A DNA stretch of 5,311 nt from Tannerella sp. (GCA_031277235.1 JAITMT010000247.1:1-5311), one strand, 5' to 3'; positions 1-5,127 are shown, counted from the first letter of the stretch. Made by a program: numbers and translations. Notes: generated by a model from the sequence alone, not told the origin.

Positions 1-815
1 CCTATAACGCCAAGCATCCCAAACGGGCGAAATCGGCAAAAAAGCGCCTGAAGACCATCGCCAACCATCAATTACGTGAATTGACAGGGAAAATGAGCGA
101 ATTTCAAAAGAAGCGATACGAAAAAGATCTGGAACTCTACAGCCGTGCAGTCAATTAGCAGAAAACGGACAAAAATAAAGTTTACAGCCTGCATAAACCC
201 TTTACCCGCTGTATCGCCAAGGGCAAGCCACACAAGCAATACGGGTTTGGAAACAAGGTCGGCTTGATAACTGCCGGTCAGTTCGTTGTCAGGAACAAAC
301 AGGGCAGGAAGATAACAAAAGACCGCCGGGTGATCGTGGCAATCAGAGGATTTCTGGAAAATTCCTTTGACGGACACACCATTGAGCCTTTACTGAATCA
401 AATGGAAAACAATGAATTAATCCTTCCCAAAGAATTGGTCTATGACAGAAGCGGCAAGGGAAAATCTCAAATCGGGGGAGTAAAAATCATCATACCTTCT
501 CCTCCCAAAGCGAGGGAAAGTCAGCATCAAAAACGGATGAAGCGCAAAAAGTGCAGGACACGGGCGGCAATAGAGCCGGTAATCGGACATCTGAAAACCG
601 ACTTCCGTATGGACCGGAACTACCTCTTGAGAGAGGAAGGCATACAGATCAATGCCTTTATGGCTGCTACCGCATGGAATCTAAAAAGATTGATGGAAAA
701 ACTGAAGGAAAATATTTTACAATTTATTTTTCGTCTCTTTTTCCCGAAATATATTGGAACTTTATATTGGACTTGCGGATAAAAGGGACTTTTTAAGGAG
801 CGACTATATAGAAAA
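1..815 (+). mobile_element. IS5-family insertion sequence, left part outside window, inactive
   Basis: The element is defined by its transposase reading frame, which is already open at the window edge. The left terminal repeat lies outside the window, so the ends cannot be paired. The segment after the stop codon, GGGACTTTTTAAGGAGCGAC (about 786-805), looks like a plausible right terminus, and I place the boundary near 805-815 only by eye. The transposase carries an amber stop, so this copy should not move on its own. Confidence 0.5.
3..782 (+). pseudogene. IS5-family transposase, 5'-partial, interrupted by in-frame TAG
   Basis: This is the C-terminal part of a DDE transposase of the IS5 family (DDE_Tnp_1 type), which would cut and join the IS ends. 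The frame is open from base 3, so the N-terminus and first catalytic Asp lie upstream of the window. The segment DKNKVYSLHKPFTRCIAKGK and the block RAAIEPVIGHLKTDFRM are hallmark sequences of the family. The likely second Asp is in LVYDRSG (codon at 444) and the catalytic Glu in AIEPVIGHL (codon at 573). The C-terminal INAFMAATAWNLKRLM is also typical. The frame is broken by a TAG at 156-158, between SRAVN and QKTDKNK, where a single C-to-T change of a CAG (Gln) codon would explain it. An annotation starting at the TTG of 264 would describe only the fragment after this stop. I am confident about the family and the stop, not the subgroup. Confidence 0.87.
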
Positions 816-845
816 AGGCTAAATCAAATACTTTTAATTCACTAT

Positions 846-874
846 TGACCGATTAAAACTCGGTCGTTTTTTTA
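846..874 (+). terminator. Rho-independent terminator after the IS5 copy
   Basis: GACCGA (847-852) pairs perfectly with TCGGTC (860-865) across a seven-base loop, and a run of seven T follows (867-873). A T-G pair can extend the stem by one step. The orientation fits rightward transcripts; on the other strand no T-run follows. It sits between the IS5 copy and the leftward IS4 transposase, so it would stop read-through from the left. Its 5' arm overlaps a short sequence that recurs inverted at 3036-3048. Confidence 0.6.
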
Positions 875-932
875 TCTAATTCATAATCAATCATATACGA
901 TTTTAGAAAGCCGTTTTTCAAAAGTTACCCCC

Positions 933-2168
933 CTAACCGAACAGCAAGAGTTGCACCCCGTCGGGGACTTTATTTCGACTTTTTGTCCGTTTATTGTAAC
1001 TCCGTCTGCCGTTTTCAATAACCCAATATAAGCACAAATAGCTGATAAAATGTATCCTTACCAGCGCCGCTATGGTTGAAAACGTTTGATTTGCGCTTTA
1101 ACACCGCAAGCAATAAATGAGCTATCAGCGTTGCCCAAATCCGAGTCTTTATGCCGTTTTCGCTTTCGGAATAGAAAAAATGCAACTGAAAATTCTGTTT
1201 CATTTTTTTGAATACGAGTTCAATAGTCCAGCGATAACGATACATCAAGGCTACCTCTTCACCCGTTATCTCCCAATTGTTGGTGATAAACCGGTAGATT
1301 CTGCCTTTTTCATCCCTGCAGCTTACCTTGCGAAGACAAGGCGTCCGGTTTTTTCCGGCTCCTTTTTTCGTGGCATACTTCAAATGGATATGTTCCTCCC
1401 TCTTTCAGTACACCCGGCTCTTTCCCGGGCAGTGTCTGCTCAAAAAGTACTTCCTGTAACTCGGGTACCGCATTATCCTTCAATCTGCAAACAAAGTTTA
1501 TCCCGGCTTCCGTCCATTCTGCAAATTGCAAGGTAATGATTGTAGCCCTTATCAAAAACAATCATGCTGCCTTCGGGTAAAACCGGGTGCTTCAAAAAGT
1601 TTTTGTCGTGCGATTTTGCTTCGCTGATTTTCACAAACCTGGCACAATCCGCATGAATGCCGGTCAGCAGATGCACTTTCAGACCGCCTTTCCTGCGCCC
1701 GCCGTCTTTCCGGTTGCGGACAACTTCCTTCATTACTTCAGAAAACAAACTTATTGCCGTCGAATCAAAGGCATAAAACTTATCAGGGCAAACATCCTCT
1801 TTCCGGCTGTCCGGCAAAAGCGGTGAAAAATAATCTATCAGCGAAAAATATATCTTCTCAAAAACAGATTCGCCGCGATTATTCAAGGCATCGTTAAAGG
1901 TACTTTTGGCCGGTGAACTGTCCATACCCGAATAATTCAACTTTCCGCCCAATGAAGCCATCCCGTCACATACTTCGCGGGAAGAATCGCAACGGGTAAA
2001 TACCCCGAAAAGCAAGCCGGTCAGTTCGTCCCATGTCGAAAATGACTTGTAATAACGGTCTCTTTTTTCTTCCAATACTATTCCATCAATTACCTCTCCC
2101 GGTAATATTTGTAATAGCTGATTAAATATCGGCTGTCCGACTAAATTTTTTTCACTATCTTTGCCCAT
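933..2168 (-). pseudogene. IS4-family transposase with three frameshifts
   Basis: This is a DDE transposase of the IS4 family, read leftward from ATG 2168. The first 213 residues run in one frame and include the first catalytic Asp in YAFDSTAI (about residue 135), the glycine-rich GGLKVHLL, and the second Asp in IVFDKGY (about 206). The third acidic residue lies in YRYRWTIELVFKKMK, an exact Y-(2)-R-(3)-E-(6)-K signature of this family. The frame breaks near 1529 (HYL to QFAEW), near 1393 (KEGG to HIHLKYATKK) and near 1092 (LKR to NQTFSTIAALV). Each break reads as one extra base, so the third restores the original frame, which ends at TAG 933-935. The restored C-terminus, QTFSTIAALVRIHFISYL, matches the family. 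Length would be about 410 residues, usual for IS4. A -7 element lies at 2193-2200. The gene is dead unless the indels are sequencing errors. Confidence 0.87.
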
Positions 2169-2192
2169 GCCGTTCTTTGTCTGTTCGTACTA

Positions 2193-2200
2193 CAAAGATA
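2193..2200 (-). promoter_or_regulatory. -7 promoter element for the IS4 transposase
   Basis: On the minus strand this reads TATCTTTG, a perfect match to the Bacteroidetes -7 consensus TAnnTTTG. It lies 25 bases upstream of the transposase ATG at 2168, giving an expected start of transcription near 2186. I see no clear -33 TTTG at the right spacing. Confidence 0.5.
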
Positions 2201-2250
2201 CAACATCGGGACGAAACCTGGACGGGGAGTAGTCCCTTATTAAATTTTTC

Positions 2251-2261
2251 GAGAGTGTTTA
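2251..2261 (+). repeat. IS1 left terminal inverted repeat
   Basis: GAGAGTGTTTA matches the inverse of the right end without mismatch. Its inner TTTA lies about 18 bp upstream of the -7 element at 2280 and may serve as a weak -33 region. Confidence 0.8.
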
Positions 2262-2279
2262 GATATAGATATATTTCAC

Positions 2280-2287
2280 TATCTTTG
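2280..2287 (+). promoter_or_regulatory. -7 promoter element for the IS1 transposase
   Basis: TATCTTTG is a perfect Bacteroidetes -7 element 19 bases upstream of the ATG at 2307, with transcription expected to start near 2294. The leader is very AT-rich and has no Shine-Dalgarno sequence, as usual in Bacteroidetes. Confidence 0.6.
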
Positions 2288-2306
2288 CAAAAAATTTCAA
2301 TGATTT

Positions 2307-2681
2307 ATGCAGGATATACGATGTAAAAAATGCGGTAGCAACAGCCATGTAAAAAGCGGTTGTATTCGTGGCAGTCAGCGATATAAATGTAAAGAGTGTG
2401 GCTGTAATTTCAAGATTGGCGATAATCGCGGTAAAATATCTCCGGAGGCCAAGGCCTTGGGGATATTAATGTATGGGAGTGGCAAGGCAAGTTATGGAAT
2501 GATAGCCCGTCTGTTTAAGGTAACCCGTTCAGCGGTACTGTACTGGATTCGGAGCATAGGTTCCAAATTGCCTGAGCCTCAAATCAATACGGAAATGGAA
2601 GAAGTAAGTATTGACGAAATGTGGCATTTTATCAATAAAAAAAAGAAAAATTTGGGTCTGGCGGGCGGTGGATCGCAGTAA
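2307..2681 (+). CDS. IS1-family transposase, upstream frame (InsA-like plus first catalytic Asp)
   Basis: The 124-residue frame begins with a zinc-binding module: CKKC at residues 6-9 and CKEC at 28-31. A helix-turn-helix DNA-binding region follows (about 45-85, around YGMIARLFKVTRSAVLYW). It then reaches the start of the catalytic domain, with the first Asp in VSIDEMWHF (residue 103). Homology stops at the A8-G-A5 run at 2637-2650: after KKKK this frame gives unrelated residues and ends at 2681. The family sequence continues in the +1 (equivalently -2) frame as KKRKIWVWRAVDR. In classical IS1 the break lies before the catalytic domain and is a -1 programmed shift; here it comes after the first Asp and in the other direction. 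The upstream frame alone could make a short DNA-binding protein that represses transposition, as InsA does in IS1. Confidence 0.82.
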   Translation: MQDIRCKKCGSNSHVKSGCIRGSQRYKCKECGCNFKIGDNRGKISPEAKALGILMYGSGKASYGMIARLFKVTRSAVLYWIRSIGSKLPEPQINTEMEEVSIDEMWHFINKKKKNLGLAGGGSQ

Positions 2682-3024
2682 CAATCGAACCGTCGGATGG
2701 GTTATTGGCAATCGTAATGCTAAAATATTCAGACGGTTATACAAAAAATTGAAAGATTATGTGAAACATTATTACACGGATGACTGGGAGGTCTACAGGG
2801 AAATTATTCCCCATGAGAAATTAACACAGGGGAGAAAATATACAGTCGGTATTGAGCAGAATAACTCAAACGTCAGACATTATTCGGGAAGAATGACACG
2901 CAGAACAAAAGTTGTTTCAAAATCCATTAAGATGATAAATATTTCATTATTAATAACATGTTACTTGAATGAGTATAACGGATATGAGTTTTTTCAAAAT
3001 ATCTTTTTATCTATCTTTAATTAA
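2638..3024 (+). CDS. IS1-family transposase, downstream frame (InsB-like catalytic part)
   Basis: This frame carries the rest of the DDE domain: KKRKIWVWRAVDRSNNRTV, then the second Asp in YYTDDWEVY and the Glu in VGIEQNNSNVRHY, matching IS1 InsB. The frame is open from 2611 but homology begins only at the A-run near 2638, so I do not take the TTG at 2611 as a true start. A full transposase of about 237 residues would need a +1 or -2 shift, or a transcript with one A fewer or two more in the run. All three catalytic residues are intact across the two frames. The stop codon TAA lies inside the right terminal repeat. Whether the break is programmed or a single-base disabling insertion cannot be decided from one copy. 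Confidence 0.8.
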   Translation, partial: KKRKIWVWRAVDRSNNRTVGWVIGNRNAKIFRRLYKKLKDYVKHYYTDDWEVYREIIPHEKLTQGRKYTVGIEQNNSNVRHYSGRMTRRTKVVSKSIKMINISLLITCYLNEYNGYEFFQNIFLSIFN

Positions 3025-3032
3025 ACACTCTC
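3022..3032 (-). repeat. IS1 right terminal inverted repeat
   Basis: TAAACACTCTC is the exact inverse of 2251-2261. The first three bases are the TAA stop codon of the downstream transposase frame, so the coding region runs right into the terminal repeat, as is common in compact IS1 elements. Confidence 0.8.
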
Positions 3033-3037
3033 AATTT

Positions 3038-3609
3038 TTAATCGGTCAGTAATGCTTTTAAATGATTAAAAAGTTTCTTTGAAAAGCAGCATGTTTTTCT
3101 GAACGCCCGTCTGATTCGATGCCTTAACCGGCAATTATTCCCTTCAATTCCTTTTGTGTTTCCTTTGCCGGTTATATGGTTGTCTTCCTGAAAAACAACA
3201 ATAAAACTGTCCCAATCATCCGAATGGACAGTATCAAATGTAATTCCCGCCGACTTTAAACCGTCACGCAATTTTTTTGCTGTTTTACGGTCACGTTTTC
3301 CCCGCACATAGCCGACAATTTCACCGGTATCGCGGTGATAGGCGTAAATCAGCCAAACCTTATTCCTTTTGTTGCCTGCATAAGTTCAAAATTCATCAAC
3401 CTACAAACAGTCATGGTGTTGTTGTTTGGGAGTGATAATTTTGTTGGAATTAACCAGAACAGACAGTACCTTTTTTGTGCTAACCTGTTCTATTTCAGAT
3501 ATGTCCCTCATTTCAACTCCACGGACAGGCATCAGTAGAATTTTCCGTATCTATGGGGGTAAAAACGAAAGGCGGAAAAATTTATTATACTTGGACAGTG
3601 GGAAAACAT
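3038..3609 (-). pseudogene. Second IS1-family transposase, degenerate, different subgroup
   Basis: Read leftward, the best-preserved part gives KVWLIYAYHRDTGEIVGY, the second Asp in HSDDWDSF, the Glu in GIEGNNCRLRHRIRRAFRKT, and CCFSKKLFNHLKA, a well-known Bacteroides IS1-type InsB sequence. Upstream in the same frame lies DCL-stop-VDEF-stop-TYAGNKRNK. TAG (3403-3401) replaces a position usually Glu and TGA (3388-3386) a conserved Trp, each explainable by one base change. Further upstream an HTH-like part (IRKILLMPVRGVEMRDIS) is preceded by a third in-frame stop (3553-3551). The N-terminal zinc-finger part is mostly lost; ATG 3609 (MFSHCP, another frame) may be the old start. The C-terminus diverges after NHLKA and ends at TAA 3038-3040, five bases from the neighbouring IS1 end. 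The ATG/GTG start near 3307 marks only the last open fragment. Confidence 0.77.
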
Positions 3610-3664
3610 TGATTTGATGCGGGTAGTTGGTTGTTTTAGGGAAAGGAGAAACACAAAACGAGAT

Positions 3665-3693
3665 GTTTAATTCGGTTTAATTCCGGTTTAATT
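3665..3693 (+). repeat. Three phased GTTTAATT repeats, candidate transposase-binding sites
   Basis: GTTTAATT occurs at 3665-3672, 3675-3682 and 3686-3693, with steps of 10 and 11 bp, about one helical turn. The last two copies sit in GGTTTAATTCC and GGTTTAATTGG. Related GTTTAA motifs recur at 3727-3736 (ATTTAATTTG), 4117 and 4129. Repeats just inside a TG terminus would fit Mu-type end sites. They could also be replication or repressor iterons. Confidence 0.5.
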
Positions 3694-3701
3694 GGAACGG
3701 T

Positions 3702-3713
3702 ATTGAACGGTTG
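3702..3713 (+). repeat. 12-bp direct repeat ATTGAACGGTTG, copy 1
   Basis: The same 12 bases occur again at 4092-4103, 390 bp away in the same orientation. GTTCAAT at 3724-3730 is the inverse of its first seven bases. Confidence 0.55.
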
Positions 3714-3783
3714 TAAAAGGGCTGTTCAATTTAATTTGAGGGCAAAAACAAGCCGGTTTTGAGGGGTTGTGCACGGAAGGTAT

Positions 3784-3841
3784 AAAAGCCGCCGGAGACG
3801 CTTAGTTTGGCTTTTTTGGCGGCTTTTTTGGCGGCTTTTTT
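3784..3841 (+). terminator. Strong rho-independent terminator with duplicated 3' arm
   Basis: AAAAGCCGCC (3784-3793) can pair with GGCGGCTTTT in either of two consecutive 12-bp units GGCGGCTTTTTT (3818-3829 and 3830-3841), each ending in a six-T run. A shorter related GGCTTTTTT precedes them at 3809. This gives two alternative hairpins with T-tracts for rightward transcription. It would insulate the region to the right from transcripts entering from the IS cluster. On the minus strand only a four-T run follows the stem, so leftward termination would be weaker. Confidence 0.65.
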
Positions 3842-3915
3842 ATTGATTGATTCGGGTATGGACTGTCATACGATGTACGAGACGATTGATTGATGGGAAA
3901 TAGGATAAAAAAGCA

Positions 3916-4002
3916 GTTTAGATATTCACTTAGATATTCGTTTAGATATTCATTTTTTCTGTGAAATAATCATTAAAAAATGGAGTTTAGATATTCATTT
4001 TT
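3916..4002 (+). repeat. Four TTAGATATTC iterons
   Basis: TTAGATATTC occurs at 3918-3927, 3930-3939, 3942-3951 and 3987-3996. The first three are spaced exactly 12 bp apart; the fourth lies 45 bp further on. The third and fourth share an 18-bp match, GTTTAGATATTCATTTTT (3940-3957 and 3985-4002). Ordered direct repeats in non-coding DNA beside a repressor gene suggest protein binding sites: transposase end sites, repressor operators, or replication iterons. They are too short and too closely spaced for CRISPR. Confidence 0.7.
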
Positions 4003-4091
4003 AACAAATTTTAAGTGTGGTAAAATGGTGGAAATGGAGAAAATTCGGCTTGTTTTTCGGGATTTTCGGGCGATTGGGTGGGTGGAATTTC

Positions 4092-4111
4092 ATTGAACGG
4101 TTGGTGTTCAA
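4092..4111 (+). repeat. ATTGAACGGTTG copy 2, within TTGAAC-N7-GTTCAA inverted repeat
   Basis: The 12-bp direct repeat (4092-4103) forms the left half of TTGAAC (4093-4098), seven bases, GTTCAA (4106-4111), a symmetrical operator-like site. In copy 1 the GTTCAA arm is also present but 15 bases from TTGAAC. The two copies flank the terminator and the iterons. Confidence 0.5.
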
Positions 4112-4265
4112 AAAGTGTTTAAGTTCTGTTTAATGAGGGGTTTAGGTGTTGGTTTTACTTTCAGGATGTTAAAAAGGCGTGTGCGCGCGATTTTTGTGTG
4201 TCGTGCGTGTGATGGCGTGTGGAGTGAGTGATTGGCGTTGTAAACGTCGTGGAATGTTTGCAGGA

Positions 4266-4288
4266 AAGCGTAGCGAGGCGCTACGCTT
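4266..4288 (-). terminator. Hairpin at the end of the repressor transcript
   Basis: AAGCGTAGCG (4266-4275) and CGCTACGCTT (4279-4288) form a perfect 10-bp stem with a three-base loop. The stop codon of the leftward gene (4289-4287) overlaps one arm. There is no real T-run after it in either direction, so it may be a 3'-protecting structure or a weak terminator rather than a classic one. Confidence 0.45.
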
Positions 4289-4610
4289 AACCAGGTAAGG
4301 TACCTTGATAGTAAAACAGATTTATTAACGTTGCATTTATCGTCGCCGCAAATGAAAATAGAGTTGATGATTTAGACAAAAGCAATAGTTCTGGCTCTTT
4401 TATTTGAAAAACCAACCTGATTACTGCTATATCATCATAACATAAAAAGGAATCGTCGTGAAAATGAATATTTAATCCTTTTGAAAATTGCTTACATCGG
4501 TTTACTATAGGCAACAGTTTTTTTCGTCCTTCTTCCTCGTTAAAAGCCTCAACTTCATAATGGAATAAAAAAATTATACTCGGATATTCTGTTTGCAAAT
4601 ATCTAATCAT
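4287..4610 (-). CDS. Unknown 107-residue protein downstream of the repressor
   Basis: I do not recognise this protein. It begins at ATG 4610, 15 bases after the repressor stop and on the same strand, so the two are probably co-transcribed. An AAGG just before the start could serve as a weak ribosome site. The N-terminal half alternates hydrophobic and charged stretches (IIFLFHYEVEAF, then EEEGRKKLL), followed by HFHDDSFLCYDDIAVIRLVF. The C-terminal third is hydrophobic and rich in Leu, Ser and Ala (LLLLSKSSTLFSFAATINA) but lacks a clear transmembrane segment flanked by charges, and no signal peptide is evident. It looks like a small soluble alpha/beta protein. Its place next to the lysogeny repressor suggests a lysogenic-state accessory role such as immunity or superinfection exclusion, which is inference from position only. 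Confidence 0.6.
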   Translation of the reverse strand: MIRYLQTEYPSIIFLFHYEVEAFNEEEGRKKLLPIVNRCKQFSKGLNIHFHDDSFLCYDDIAVIRLVFQIKEPELLLLSKSSTLFSFAATINATLINLFYYQGTLPG

Positions 4611-4625
4611 ACCTTAAAAGTTGTT

Positions 4626-5075
4626 TTAAAGTTCTTGGTCTTCTGCATATAATAAAGGGTCTCCCAGTACCAGCCTGGAGTTTTCGTTGTTTAATTCCCT
4701 GTTTTCCTTTTTCAAGCGACTGTTTTCGGATTTCAGATAGGTTATTTCTGCTTCCAAGTGACCAATTTCTTTTGATTGTTCTTGCAACTGCTGTAAAATT
4801 CTATCAATTATATGTGAGTTTTCCTGCTCGGATAGTGGTGATATGACCGGCTTAATAGTCTGTGTGGACAGATTACGAAGCATATCACCTTTGCCGGAGA
4901 GAAGCCATTCAGGAGATATTTCGGGATACTTGTTGAGTATCTTCAACAGTTTTTTGGAGCCAACATCCTTAACTTTATCAAGAAAACCATTAGCAACACC
5001 TATTTCTATGCAAAATTTTCGTGTGCTAATATGCTTGTATTTAATAATTTTCTTTATTCTTTCTATGACAGTCAT
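4626..5075 (-). CDS. CI-like phage repressor: N-terminal HTH plus C-terminal coiled coil
   Basis: This 149-residue protein is a probable prophage repressor. Residues 1-65 form a helix-turn-helix domain; TRKFCIEIGVANGFLDKVKD resembles the recognition region of Bacteroidales phage-type regulators, and YPEISPEWLLSGKGDML is the characteristic end of that domain. A polar linker (about 66-83) follows, then a heptad-rich helix (about 84-136: DRILQQLQEQSKEIGHLEAE and beyond) likely to form a coiled coil for dimer or tetramer assembly. No S24/LexA-type peptidase domain is present, so RecA-triggered self-cleavage is not expected. The ATG at 5075 fits the domain start. It is transcribed divergently from the small HTH gene at 5218, with two palindromes in between, as in a lysogeny switch. 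Another possibility is a regulator of a different mobile element. Confidence 0.75.
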   Translation of the reverse strand: MTVIERIKKIIKYKHISTRKFCIEIGVANGFLDKVKDVGSKKLLKILNKYPEISPEWLLSGKGDMLRNLSTQTIKPVISPLSEQENSHIIDRILQQLQEQSKEIGHLEAEITYLKSENSRLKKENRELNNENSRLVLGDPLLYAEDQEL

Positions 5076-5078
5076 AAA

Positions 5079-5086
5079 TATCTTTG
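5079..5086 (+). promoter_or_regulatory. -7 element, rightward early promoter candidate 1
   Basis: TATCTTTG is a perfect TAnnTTTG match pointing right, with a start near 5093 and a leader of about 125 bases to the ATG at 5218. It lies just inside the upstream edge of the divergent region, next to the repressor start codon. I see no good -33 TTTG. Confidence 0.35.
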
Positions 5087-5127
5087 AAAAAAAACTACAA
5101 AAATTTTTTTATTATGAAATTACTCTA

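Larger units (their letters stand above)
926..2233 (-). mobile_element. IS4-family insertion sequence, decayed, approximate ends
   Basis: The element surrounds a minus-strand IS4-type transposase. Candidate terminal repeats are TACCCCCC (926-933) and its near inverse GGGGAGTA (2224-2231), matching at 7 of 8 positions as TACYCCCC. They sit directly after the transposase stop and about 55 bp upstream of its start, where termini are expected. The match is short and low in complexity, and I found no convincing target duplication, so the ends are tentative. Confidence 0.4.
2251..3032 (+). mobile_element. IS1-family insertion sequence, complete, about 782 bp
   Basis: The ends are GAGAGTGTTTA at 2251-2261 and its exact inverse TAAACACTCTC at 3022-3032. 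The similarity continues inward, about 19 of 23 positions. The size is typical of IS1 elements (about 0.7-0.8 kb). AATTTTT lies next to both ends (2243-2249 and 3033-3039) and could be a target duplication, though it is shorter than usual for IS1 and low in complexity. The element holds two overlapping transposase frames that join at an A-run. It is the least decayed IS in the window, which suggests the most recent arrival. Confidence 0.82.
3842..4265. other. Gene-free stretch with repeats, G/T-rich on the plus strand
   Basis: I find no credible gene here; the longest starts give peptides of only about 20 residues without recognisable features (for example from ATG 4027 and 4167). The stretch holds the TTAGATATTC iterons, a short tandem TTTTCGGG pair (4054-4061 and 4063-4070), the second ATTGAACGGTTG copy and two GTTTAA motifs. 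From about 4110 to 4260 the plus strand is mostly G and T, with a GTGTGCGCGCG run near 4181. It looks like non-coding phage-end DNA. Confidence 0.5.

Noticed and set aside
72..377. Minus-strand frame opposite the IS5 transposase
   Set aside because: The plus strand here clearly encodes IS5 transposase; the opposite frame is a by-product of its codon use.
551..796. 81-residue plus-strand frame overlapping the IS5 C-terminus
   Set aside because: It is an out-of-frame reading of the conserved IS5 block and has no independent homology that I recognise.
956..966. CCCCGTCGGGG palindrome as a terminator
   Set aside because: It has a one-base loop, no T-run, and falls inside the restored C-terminal coding frame of the IS4 transposase.
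1117..1826. Plus-strand frames opposite the IS4 transposase
   Set aside because: The minus strand carries IS4 catalytic motifs throughout, so these frames are shadows.
2257..2266. GTTTAGATAT in the IS1 left end resembles the phage-side iteron
   Set aside because: A ten-base AT-rich match with a clear role in the IS1 terminus; it lacks the TTC that completes the iteron and has no repeats beside it.
2529..2744. 71-residue minus-strand frame opposite the IS1 transposase
   Set aside because: It is antisense to the conserved InsA/InsB sequence, with no support of its own.
1..3609. Composite transposon bounded by matching IS copies
   Set aside because: The four IS copies belong to different families or subgroups, carry no cargo genes between them, and three of the four are clearly broken.
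3335..3617. Two overlapping plus-strand frames near 3335-3617
   Set aside because: They lie opposite the degenerate IS1 transposase, whose minus-strand reading matches the family.
3916..4002. CRISPR array
   Set aside because: The repeat unit is only 10-12 bp, three copies are directly adjacent with no spacers, and no cas gene is visible.
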